Shown piece after piece: positions 7,695-15,116 of a stretch of DNA of 17,030 nt. The notes beneath the pieces were generated by a model. That model did not search any database, was not told where the DNA came from, and saw nothing but the letters and a program-made list of their open reading frames with translations. The position numbers and the translations under genes are program-made. Source of the stretch: Candidatus Hebobacteria bacterium. GTDB lineage: Bacteria > Armatimonadota > Hebobacteria > Hebobacterales > Hebobacteraceae. The stretch lies in assembly GCA_029821235.1 (NCBI GenBank), contig JALGTT010000006.1:1-17030 (forward strand), in the 5' to 3' direction. How positions within the stretch are numbered: position 1 is the stretch's first letter; every line of letters begins with the position of its first letter.

Positions 7695-8531
7695 TCAGGC
7701 AGCCGGCGGGCGATCGTCGGCCAGCGGTTTGTTCATACTGCCGGTCCGATATCCTTCGAGGTCCAGGGTTACGTAGAGATAGCCCTGCGCGCGCAACCCG
7801 GAGATGATGCGCTGCCGGTTCTCGCCCTCGAACACCCGGGCCAGGTCTTCCTCCGGCACCTCGATGCGGGCGATGTCCCCGTGGTGCCGAACGCGCAGTT
7901 GGCGGAAGCCGAGATCCCGCAACAACTGCTCCGCCCGCGCCACCCGGGACAGTTTCTCGCGGGTGATGCGGTGCCCGTAGGGGAAGCGGGAGGCGAGGCA
8001 GGCGAAGGAGGGCTTGTCCCAGGTGGGCAGGCCCAGGCTGCGCGAGATGGCGCGGATGTCCGACTTGGTCAGGCCGGCCTCCCGCAGAGGCGAGCGCACG
8101 CCCAACTCGGCAGCCGCCTTCATGCCGGGACGGAAGTCGTCCGCATCGTCCACATTGCTGCCGTCCGCCACCACGGGCAGACCTTCCTCCCTGGCGATCT
8201 CGACGAGCTTCCCGAACAGTTCGGCCTTGCAGTAGAAGCACCGCTCCGGGGGATTGCTGGCGAACTCCTCTTTCTCCAACTCGTCGGTGTGTATCTGCCG
8301 CAGACGCGCTCCCATCGCTTCTGCGAGGCGGAGCGCCTCCTCCACCTCCTCGCTGGGGTAGGTCTCTGAGCTGGCGGTCACCGCCAGCGCGCGGTCGCCC
8401 AGCGCCTCCACGGCGGCCTTCAGCAGCAGCGTGCTGTCCACGCCGCCGGAGAAGGCGACCACCACGCCGCCCATTTCGGACAGCAGCCGCTTCAGGTTCT
8501 CGTATTTCTCCGTCGTCTCTCTGCCGTTCAC
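7695..8531 (-). CDS. larE: LarE-type ATP-dependent sulfur transferase
   Basis: LarE activates the pyridinium carboxylates of the nickel-pincer cofactor precursor and inserts sulfur, making the cofactor of lactate racemase and related epimerases. The 278-residue product matches the family length (about 276). The PP-loop AFSGGVDSTLLLK (26-38) binds ATP. ERCFYCK (96-102) supplies C98 and C101, and ACLASRFPYG (177-186) supplies C178, equivalent to sacrificial Cys176 of the Lactiplantibacillus enzyme. Having all three cysteines is the pattern reported for [4Fe-4S] LarE proteins that can act catalytically. GTG 8531 is chosen because the N-terminal helix before the PP-loop begins there; GGAG is very close, so GTG 8540 is possible. 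No larB, larC or larA is in the window. Confidence 0.9.
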   Translation of the reverse strand: MNGRETTEKYENLKRLLSEMGGVVVAFSGGVDSTLLLKAAVEALGDRALAVTASSETYPSEEVEEALRLAEAMGARLRQIHTDELEKEEFASNPPERCFYCKAELFGKLVEIAREEGLPVVADGSNVDDADDFRPGMKAAAELGVRSPLREAGLTKSDIRAISRSLGLPTWDKPSFACLASRFPYGHRITREKLSRVARAEQLLRDLGFRQLRVRHHGDIARIEVPEEDLARVFEGENRQRIISGLRAQGYLYVTLDLEGYRTGSMNKPLADDRPPAA

Positions 8532-8721
8532 TCTCCACACTCTCGCTGTCGTTGGTTCACAGTTTCTGCATTCCACCCCGCTCGCCGCTCCGCCTATCGG
8601 CCCGCGGCCGAAACCGCGACAGACAACGGCTCCACCTTCCGGGTCGGGGCGACAGGAGAATCCCCCCTCACCGCCGAATAAGCATAGTGCCGCCCGAGGT
8701 ACAGGTATGGAGCATGCAGAC

Positions 8722-9234
8722 ATGAAGGCAAGACACTTCGCCCAGACCCTGGTGGTGTTGATGGTGGTGGCAGCGATCTGCGGCTGCGGGCGCCCGACTC
8801 GTCCCGGGGAGTACTTCGAAGGCAAGAAAGTGGACACCTCGATCAAGCCGAAGGCCGACGCTCCGCCGCCCGAGGAGCCGTATTTCGAGGCGGGTCCCGC
8901 CGATGCCAAGGTCCGCATCCTCGTCTTTCTGCCGATAGACGATGTTCACCAGGAGGTAATCGCTCTTCTCAAGGAGTTGGTGGACGAGTACCCAGGCAAG
9001 GTCTACCTCAAGTACTGGGACCCTCGCACCGAGGACGGAAAGTTGGCGATGGCGCGGGCGCGCATGTCCTCCGAGGGGCTGCTCATCAATAGCCAGAGCG
9101 AGATGATGATCGAGGCAGAGCCGGCGCCGTACCGGGTTCATTTCTTGCAGGACATGGGGCGCTTCTGGACGGCCGACGACCTGCGGGCCGCGGTGGCCCA
9201 GGCGGTGCGGGAGCAGTACGGACCGGGGCGATAG
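8722..9234 (+). CDS. Small lipoprotein, possibly thioredoxin-like fold without CxxC
   Basis: The 170-residue product has a lipoprotein signal: MKAR, a hydrophobic run to residue 19, and ICGC with C22 as the likely lipidated residue. It would be anchored to the membrane facing out. After a Pro/Glu-rich spacer (29-53), VRILVFLPIDD, an acidic helix and KVYLKYWDPRTEDG suggest a beta-alpha-beta unit like thioredoxin-like proteins. LLINSQSEM sits where such proteins have an ING-type strand. No CxxC is present, so ordinary disulfide exchange is unlikely. ATG 8722 (GGAG nine bases upstream) gives the best signal peptide; ATG 8707 (GAGGT at 8696-8700) adds five partly acidic residues. It diverges from larE. 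Function unknown. Confidence 0.75.
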   Translation: MKARHFAQTLVVLMVVAAICGCGRPTRPGEYFEGKKVDTSIKPKADAPPPEEPYFEAGPADAKVRILVFLPIDDVHQEVIALLKELVDEYPGKVYLKYWDPRTEDGKLAMARARMSSEGLLINSQSEMMIEAEPAPYRVHFLQDMGRFWTADDLRAAVAQAVREQYGPGR

Positions 9235-9406
9235 TCCGCCATCCGGCCCGGCCGACCTCCGACCATGATTCCCTTGCACCGGGCACCAGCATCCCCTTTG
9301 GGCGGCAGGCCGGAGGTCCTCGGCGGCCGCCGGGGAACCCTCTCCACCGCGGCCGCAACTACACCAAGCATTCCAGTTCACCCCGAAGGCTGCGGGAGGT
9401 AGCGCC

Positions 9407-9910
9407 TTGAGCGAGATAGTCATCCGGGATCTCAGGCCCGCCGATGTGGAGGAGATAGCGCGCATGGCGGCCGCCGCCTGGGCCCCCATCCACGCCCACT
9501 ATCGGCAGGTGCTGGGGGACGAACTCTTCGCGGCGCTCCATCCCGCCGGTGCTCCCGAGGAGAAGGCGGCGCAGGTGCGGGATGCCTGTCAACCCGGGAG
9601 CGGCATGCAGGTGCTGATCGCGGAGGACAATGGCCGAATCGTTGGGTTCGTCACTTTCCGCGCGGATCGCGCCTCGCGCGTCGGGGAAATCGGCAACAAT
9701 GCCGTACACCCGGACTGCCAGGGGCGGGGAGTGGCCGGCAGGATGTACCAAGAGGTCTTCCGGCGCCTGAAGGAGATGGGCATACGGTTCGTCAGGGTGA
9801 AGACCGGCGCCGACCCCGCTCACGCCCCCGCCCGCAGGGCGTATGAGAAGGCCGGCTTCACCATACAAGTGCCCACCGTCGAGTATTACCGCGATCTGGA
9901 GGTCCCCTGA
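9407..9910 (+). CDS. GNAT-family N-acetyltransferase
   Basis: This cytoplasmic 167-residue protein has the full GNAT fold. IVIRDLRPADVEEIARM forms beta1/alpha1. LIAEDNGRIVGFVTFR (70-85) is the central hairpin. NAVHPDCQGRGVAG (98-111) contains the acetyl-CoA pyrophosphate loop QGRGVAG. ARRAYEKAGF (142-151) is the usual C-terminal motif. The acceptor is not predictable. The start is TTG at 9407, with GGGAGGT at 9394-9400 six bases upstream, and the protein begins normally there. The 172 bases before it hold no gene, only inverted arms GACCTCCG (9254-9261) and CGGAGGTC (9311-9318). Downstream, CGCCGCGG (9912-9919) pairs with CCGCGGCG (9931-9938) but lacks a T-run. Confidence 0.92.
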   Translation: MSEIVIRDLRPADVEEIARMAAAAWAPIHAHYRQVLGDELFAALHPAGAPEEKAAQVRDACQPGSGMQVLIAEDNGRIVGFVTFRADRASRVGEIGNNAVHPDCQGRGVAGRMYQEVFRRLKEMGIRFVRVKTGADPAHAPARRAYEKAGFTIQVPTVEYYRDLEVP

Positions 9911-9989
9911 GCGCCGCGGAGAGAGGCCGCCCGCGGCGAAGAGCGGATGCCGGATGGGGGAAGGCTCTTGGGGGCAGGGCGAGAGACCG

Positions 9990-11549
9990 TCAGCGCTCTC
10001 TCGGCCCGGCTTCCGCGAGGGACGACGACATCACCGATCTGACCTGTCCCTTACCGTGTTCCTTGGCCTCATACAATGCCGCGTCGGCGTGGAAGATGAG
10101 GTCGCGTTCCCACCGCATGTCGGGTGACTCTTCGCCCCTTTCGAGTGCCGCGACGCCGATGCTGAGGCCCGGGCAGGGCGAAAGCGCCTCCGGGAGCGCC
10201 GCGCGGGCCAGCTCGCGCTGAAAGGCGTCTACGATCCGGTGGGCCAAGGCTTCGCCCTGCTCGCCGGTGGTCCCCGGCAACACCACCAGGAACTCGTCTC
10301 CGCCTATCCTTCCTGCCTCACCCCTGCCGCGGACATGCCGCTCCAGCACGCGCCCAAGTGCACACAACACCTCGTCTCCGGCCGCGTGGCCGTGCACGTC
10401 GTTGACCCGTTTGAGCCCATCCACATCCAGCATCAGCACAGTCAGCGGCTCCCGGCGAGAGCGGGCGCCTTCGGCCTGCTGTGTGAGGAACTGCTCTATG
10501 CCCCGCCGGTTGGCGACACCGGTGAGGTAGTCGGTGACGGCCATCTGCCGCAGTTCCTCCCTGAGTTGAGCATTTTCAATGGCGACCGCGGCCTCCAGGC
10601 AGAGGGACTTCAGGAACTCGACCTCGCTTCTCGTGAACTCCTGCTCGCGACCGGCGGCCAGCCCAAGCACTCCCACCGGACCGCGCATCGTGGAGAGCGG
10701 CACATAGATGACTTTCGCGCTGGGCGACGCGGTGGAGGCGGCATTCTTGTCCCGCCCGGCCTCGCATCGTCTCTCCGCGACCACGGGCATGCTCTGAACC
10801 AGCGCGCGCTTCGCCTCTGGAGAGCGGCAATCCGGGTACTGCGCCTCCGCAGAGCCGCCGCCCCGGCCGCGCATCCAAGTCGCCGTCTCTCGCAGCCCGC
10901 CCTGGGGCTCAACCCTGGCCACGATGCCGGCCGAAGCGCCGGTCGCCTTTCCGGCATGTTCCAGGAGGGCGGTGAGCACCGCCCTCAAGTCCGCGCCCAC
11001 GTTGGCGACATGGGCCACTCCGTACACCGCGGCCGCCCTCCCCAGCGATTCGTGCAATGCCACCTGGAGCGCGCGGCCCATCTCGATCTCGCGCTTCAGG
11101 AGCGCCAGGAAGAGAACCAGGATGCCGCTGAGCGCGGCCACCTTGGCGATGTTTGACAGGCCAATGGTGAGGAACTGATATGGACCGGCGGTGAGGAGCG
11201 TGGCAAGGGTGTAGAGCCCGCTGGCGAGAATCGCTCCCGCGGTCGCGAACCGAACGTCCTGCGCCAGCACGAGATGTATCACCGGCAGACAGTAGAGGAT
11301 GTACAGCCCGCTCTCCACTCCCCCGGTCAACCAGATGATCCAGGTGATGAGTAGCAGGTCCACCCCGGCGATGAGAGGGCAAGAGGTCGCCCGACAGCGG
11401 AAACTAGTGAGGGCCACATACACCGCCGCACCCAGCGCCGTGCCAAGGCCGGCCCATACCCCCCCGTGAACGACGGCGGTGAAAGCAGCCAGTTCCGAGC
11501 CAGCGAGAAGTACGATCGCGCGGAGAACGCGCGCGTACCGGCGATCCAT
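9990..11549 (-). CDS. Membrane-bound GAF-GGDEF diguanylate cyclase
   Basis: The enzyme makes the second messenger c-di-GMP from two GTP. The 519-residue product has about six membrane segments in residues 10-150, an unnamed membrane sensor region. A GAF-like domain follows (about 175-328, VYVPL-type core IYVPLSTMRGPVGVLGL), then a GGDEF domain (about 335-505). The active-site motif RIGGDEF (414-420) is intact, with D375 (LDVDGLKRVND) as the metal ligand. The inhibitory I-site should read RxxD; here the aligned residues are R408-G-R-G411, so product inhibition is probably absent. No EAL, PilZ or other c-di-GMP protein is in the window. ATG 11549 has no strong ribosome binding site. A hairpin overlaps the stop (9980-9986 with 9997-10003) but has no T-run. 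Confidence 0.92.
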   Translation of the reverse strand: MDRRYARVLRAIVLLAGSELAAFTAVVHGGVWAGLGTALGAAVYVALTSFRCRATSCPLIAGVDLLLITWIIWLTGGVESGLYILYCLPVIHLVLAQDVRFATAGAILASGLYTLATLLTAGPYQFLTIGLSNIAKVAALSGILVLFLALLKREIEMGRALQVALHESLGRAAAVYGVAHVANVGADLRAVLTALLEHAGKATGASAGIVARVEPQGGLRETATWMRGRGGGSAEAQYPDCRSPEAKRALVQSMPVVAERRCEAGRDKNAASTASPSAKVIYVPLSTMRGPVGVLGLAAGREQEFTRSEVEFLKSLCLEAAVAIENAQLREELRQMAVTDYLTGVANRRGIEQFLTQQAEGARSRREPLTVLMLDVDGLKRVNDVHGHAAGDEVLCALGRVLERHVRGRGEAGRIGGDEFLVVLPGTTGEQGEALAHRIVDAFQRELARAALPEALSPCPGLSIGVAALERGEESPDMRWERDLIFHADAALYEAKEHGKGQVRSVMSSSLAEAGPRER

Positions 11550-11880
11550 TATGTCTACACGCCCCAGCAGAGGAACACCTCCTGATGCCCCTATGGGCTC
11601 GCTTCCCCCTCCGCTTTACGCGCCTGGACCGGCGCGAACCTCGAAGCGCCTCCGACCACCCGTTGAGGGTTTGTTCCACAAAGAAGCGGTGAGCGTGAAC
11701 TCCAACCTGCATGTAGCAGGGAGGCTTATCGCCAGGTTGCACCACGCGGTATCGGTCGACCCATATCACTCTGTCGCGTTGCGTTTGACGAAAGGCGCGT
11801 GGCCCGACATGTCGTAAGTGGGAGAGATGCCTTACGTGCCTTCCAGAAAGAACAAGATGCCCTTCTGGTGGAGGTGTGTT
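11550..11880. other. Divergent intergenic region between the diguanylate cyclase and DUF4091 genes
   Basis: These 331 bases hold no gene I can support. CCTGC-ATGTA-GCAGG (11706-11720) is a perfect 5-bp hairpin. Its left arm also belongs to CAACCTG (11703-11709), which pairs with CAGGTTG (11733-11739), so the two folds exclude each other. TTGACG at 11786-11791 could be a -35 box but no good -10 follows at 17 bases. A minus-strand frame through 11404-11769 is open but becomes Arg-rich low complexity and was not called. Confidence 0.4.
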
Positions 11881-13491
11881 GTGCCGCGGGCGATGATTGC
11901 AGTCGCATTACTGCTGTCACTACCTATGGCAGGGGGATGTGAGATGACACGGGATTCCGACTACCGCTGTGCTGTCGCGGGACCCATGGATAAGGTCCCT
12001 CGGGAGGGGCCGTATTCCGGCCGGCCGGGGACAACGATGAGGATCGAGATGGCGCGCGGCGAGTACGAGGGCGTCCAGATCGTGGTCGAGGCCGCGGATC
12101 GGGAACTGCGCGGCCTTCGCGCCGAGGTCTCCGACCTGCGCGCGCCGGAGGGGACGATCCCGGCATCGTGCGTGACCGTGCGCCAGGCGGGCTATGTGCG
12201 CACGGTGGAGTGCAGGCACTACCCCCAAGGGCGCATCGGCTGGTGGCCAGACCCTCTGCTCGAGTTGCCCGAGGTGGACGTGCCCAAAGGCAAGGTGCAG
12301 CCGCTGTGGGTGACGGTCTATGCTCCGAGAGATGCCTCGCCCGGCGAGTACCGCGGCGCCATCACCCTTCACGCGCAGAACGCTCCCACGAGAACCATCG
12401 AAGTGGTGGTGGAGGTGTGGGACATCACCATTCCGGAGCGCCCGACGTTCCGCGCCATGGCGCTGGACGGACTGCAGACCGAAGCATGCTACGACCTTCT
12501 CCTCGACCACCGGATGAGCCCCGCCTATGCCCTGCGGGCGTGGACGGGAACCGCACCCCACCGGCCGGTGAAGAGGCGCGCGGACGGCGCGTGGGACTTC
12601 TCCGAGGTCGACCGTATTGCCGAGTACTGCATTCCCCGCGGCATGAACGCGTACATCATCGCCCAGTTCCCGAAGCCCGGCCGCGGCGGCTTCAAGGAAT
12701 ACCCGCCGGACTTCGCGGAGAACTTCGGCGAATTCCTAAAGGCCTACACCGAGCACTTGCGGGAGAGAGGGTGGCTGGAATTGGGGATCGTCTACAACAT
12801 CGACGAGGCCGGCCCCAAGCACTGGGAGAGGTGCAAGGAGAACTACCGTCTCTCCAAGGCGATCGCGCCCGAGGTGCCGGTGCTCCAGTGCCTGAACGAG
12901 CCCAAGGGGGTGGCCGCGCTGGCCGGCTTCGCCGACATCTGGGACGCGTACATCACCCAATACCGCGAGGCGGGCATCCCCGCCCGGCTGGAGGCCGGGG
13001 ATGATGCGATTTTTGCCATCTGCTGCTATCCCTCCACGCACCCCAATCTGTTCACCGACTACCCGGCCATCGACGCGCGGATGGTGGGCTGGCTGAGCTG
13101 GAAGGCGGGGGTCTCCGGGTTCGAGTACTGGTCGGCCGCTCACTGGGGAGACAACCCGAAACGACTTCCCCGCGGATACCTGGATCAGATAGAGAGCGAT
13201 TGGCAGACCGCCACGTTCAACTGCTACAACGGCGACGGCTATCTCACCTACCCCGGCCCGGGCGGACGTCCACTGTCCTCCATCCGCCTGGAGAATCTCC
13301 GCGATGGCTTCGAGGACTGGGAGATGCTCGCTCTGCTCAAGCAGAAGGGTGGTCGACGGGCCGAGGAACTGCTGAAGTTGGACGGGTTGTGCGAGGATGA
13401 CATGAGTTTCACCTCCGACCCGGCCGCGCTGATGGCGGCGCGGCGAGCGGTGGCGCAGGCGCTGACCGCCTCCGCCGACAAGTCGCCATGA
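11881..13491 (+). CDS. DUF4091 lipoprotein, GH123-like glycoside hydrolase fold
   Basis: This 536-residue surface lipoprotein belongs to the DUF4091 families related to glycoside hydrolase 123. The signal MIAVALLLSLPMAGGC ends in C20 for lipidation. An N-terminal beta-sandwich (about 40-190) contains ARGEYEGVQIVV and SPGEYRGAITLHAQ, followed by WDITIPERPTFR at the start of the barrel. Residues about 200-530 form the barrel, with YNIDEAGPKHW around D308-E309, matching the Asp-Glu pair used in GH123 substrate-assisted catalysis. The signature RLENLRDGFEDWEMLALLK is near the C-terminus. GTG 11881 is preferred: GGAGGT at 11870-11875 lies five bases upstream and the signal peptide starts there; ATG 11827 or 11854 would add a long N-terminus. 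The substrate is unknown, probably an N-acetylhexosamine-containing or other complex glycan. Confidence 0.88.
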   Translation: MPRAMIAVALLLSLPMAGGCEMTRDSDYRCAVAGPMDKVPREGPYSGRPGTTMRIEMARGEYEGVQIVVEAADRELRGLRAEVSDLRAPEGTIPASCVTVRQAGYVRTVECRHYPQGRIGWWPDPLLELPEVDVPKGKVQPLWVTVYAPRDASPGEYRGAITLHAQNAPTRTIEVVVEVWDITIPERPTFRAMALDGLQTEACYDLLLDHRMSPAYALRAWTGTAPHRPVKRRADGAWDFSEVDRIAEYCIPRGMNAYIIAQFPKPGRGGFKEYPPDFAENFGEFLKAYTEHLRERGWLELGIVYNIDEAGPKHWERCKENYRLSKAIAPEVPVLQCLNEPKGVAALAGFADIWDAYITQYREAGIPARLEAGDDAIFAICCYPSTHPNLFTDYPAIDARMVGWLSWKAGVSGFEYWSAAHWGDNPKRLPRGYLDQIESDWQTATFNCYNGDGYLTYPGPGGRPLSSIRLENLRDGFEDWEMLALLKQKGGRRAEELLKLDGLCEDDMSFTSDPAALMAARRAVAQALTASADKSP

Positions 13492-13515
13492 GGCGCGCCC
13501 CCCGCCTCCGCTCAC

Positions 13516-15030
13516 TCAGTCCACGTATCCCAGCGCGCGCAGCTTGCGCCGCGTCTCCGCCGGGATAGTGGCGCCGGGGCCGGCCGGGGCCAGCGTCGGC
13601 TGGTACTCCGGGTCCACGAAGTCGAGCGGCGGGTACTTCTGCCGCTGTGCGAAGGCGACGAACACCTTGGCCAATTCGGCCGCGCGGTCCGGCTGCGTCT
13701 CGGCCACATTCGTGGTTTGGAGCGAATCGGTCGTCAAGTCGTAGAGCGCCCGCGCCTGGGCGCGGTGGTAGAGAAACAGCGCAGAGCGCTGATCTCTCAC
13801 CACGTAGGCCGGATAGTCCCCACCTGTGCGGCAGATGATGTACTTGTTGATCTCCTCCGCCTCTCCCGTGAGCAGCGGCACCAGTGACTTCCCCTGCACG
13901 CTGTCCTCCGGCCATGGCACGCCGAAGAGGTCCAGGATTGTGGGGGCCACGTCAATGGTCTGAGTGAGCGCGCCGACCCGCCCCACCGGCCCCCCGTTGC
14001 CCGGGAACTTGACGATCAGCGGAATATGGATCGCCTCGTCGAAGGGACAGGTGGCATGCCACTCGTACTGGTGTTCCCGCAGCGCCTCCCCGTGGTCAGA
14101 GGTGATGATGAGCAGCGTGTTGTCGTAGACGCCCTGCTCCTTCAGGAACTTCACCAGTGCCCCCACGGCCCAGTCTCCCCAGCGCAGGTTGGCGTCGTAG
14201 AGGTTGATCCACTTCTTGCGGGAGCGCGGCGCTCGCTCTGCCTCGCTCTTGTGAAGCGCAGGCTTGAATGGGGCTTTCGCCTGCCACATCTCCGGCGGAT
14301 CCTGGCGGGCTAACAGGGCTTTCATTTCGTCTGGCGCGTCATAGGGATAGTGAGGGGGCAGGAAGTGAGCATAGGCGAAGAACGGCGTGTCCGACCCGCC
14401 CTTCAGTTTGGCCTCGATCTCCTTCACCAACTGCTCGGGCCGCCGCCAGTTGGGATCGCGGGCCCTCCCCCGCGGCGTCACCTGCACGTCGAAGTCGGCC
14501 CCCAATCCCAGCGCCGGCGCGGCGGCCGGGTTGGAGGTGAAGATCAGTGTATGATAGCCCGCGGTCTTGAGGCCGCTCTCCAGGGTGAATGTGCTTGGAT
14601 TGAGCATCTGCAACGTGTCGGTGCCCGGCCTCTGCACCCCCGTCCCGTGGGTATCCGGGTACTGGGAGGTGAACAGCGACGCGGTGGAGGGAGATGTCTG
14701 CGGGTATTGGCAGAAGTGATTCTCGAAGATCAGCGCCTCCTCGGCCAGGGCGTCTATGTTCGGTGTCGTCTCCCGCGGGTATCCGTAAGCTCCCACGTGG
14801 TCCGCGCGCATCGCATCCAGCACACAGATGACCACGTTCGCCCCCCTCATCATCTCACGCAGACTCTCGACACTGGGGGTGGGGCTGGAAAGGGAAACCG
14901 GCGCCTCGGGGATGCGCGCCGGCCGCAGGGGCGCCGTGGAACGCAGCCCTAGATACCAGTAAGCGACCGCGGCGAGCACCACGACTATCAGAGCCAGCAA
15001 CACTGCCGTGCAAATCGTCTTCTTCATCAT
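13516..15030 (-). CDS. Membrane-anchored sulfatase-fold hydrolase/transferase with Thr nucleophile position
   Basis: The 504-residue protein has an N-terminal anchor (about 5-27) and the alkaline-phosphatase/sulfatase fold outside the membrane. Metal-site motifs are present: VLDAMRADHVGAYGY (D72) and ITSDHGE (D312, H313). PNIDALAEEALIFEN and the C-terminal LRALGYVD are typical of sulfatases. The nucleophile motif, normally C/S-x-P-S-R-x-S-L-x-T-G, reads TSPSTASLFTS: Thr at 112 replaces the Cys/Ser that becomes formylglycine, and Thr replaces the Arg. It therefore cannot be a formylglycine sulfatase and may be a phosphatase, phosphodiesterase or phospho-group transferase. ATG 15030 follows GAGGTGGAG. 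It lies 86 bases after the AGE epimerase gene on the same strand, probably one operon. Confidence 0.88.
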   Translation of the reverse strand: MMKKTICTAVLLALIVVVLAAVAYWYLGLRSTAPLRPARIPEAPVSLSSPTPSVESLREMMRGANVVICVLDAMRADHVGAYGYPRETTPNIDALAEEALIFENHFCQYPQTSPSTASLFTSQYPDTHGTGVQRPGTDTLQMLNPSTFTLESGLKTAGYHTLIFTSNPAAAPALGLGADFDVQVTPRGRARDPNWRRPEQLVKEIEAKLKGGSDTPFFAYAHFLPPHYPYDAPDEMKALLARQDPPEMWQAKAPFKPALHKSEAERAPRSRKKWINLYDANLRWGDWAVGALVKFLKEQGVYDNTLLIITSDHGEALREHQYEWHATCPFDEAIHIPLIVKFPGNGGPVGRVGALTQTIDVAPTILDLFGVPWPEDSVQGKSLVPLLTGEAEEINKYIICRTGGDYPAYVVRDQRSALFLYHRAQARALYDLTTDSLQTTNVAETQPDRAAELAKVFVAFAQRQKYPPLDFVDPEYQPTLAPAGPGATIPAETRRKLRALGYVD

Positions 15031-15116
15031 CTCCACCTCGGATCGAGTCTACAGAACAGAAGGACGACGCGTCAACCCGCGCCGTCGGGAACTGAGGGGG
15101 AACGACCGCGTCTTGC

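Noticed and set aside
8532..8706. Possible riboswitch in the larE-lipoprotein divergent region
   Set aside because: Only a 5-bp stem CGCGG/CCGCG (8603-8618) could be found; no conserved riboswitch core was recognised.
11404..11769. Minus-strand open frame starting before the diguanylate cyclase
   Set aside because: The first 40 residues look slightly protein-like, but the rest is Arg-rich, it overlaps the cyclase start in another frame, and no family is recognised.
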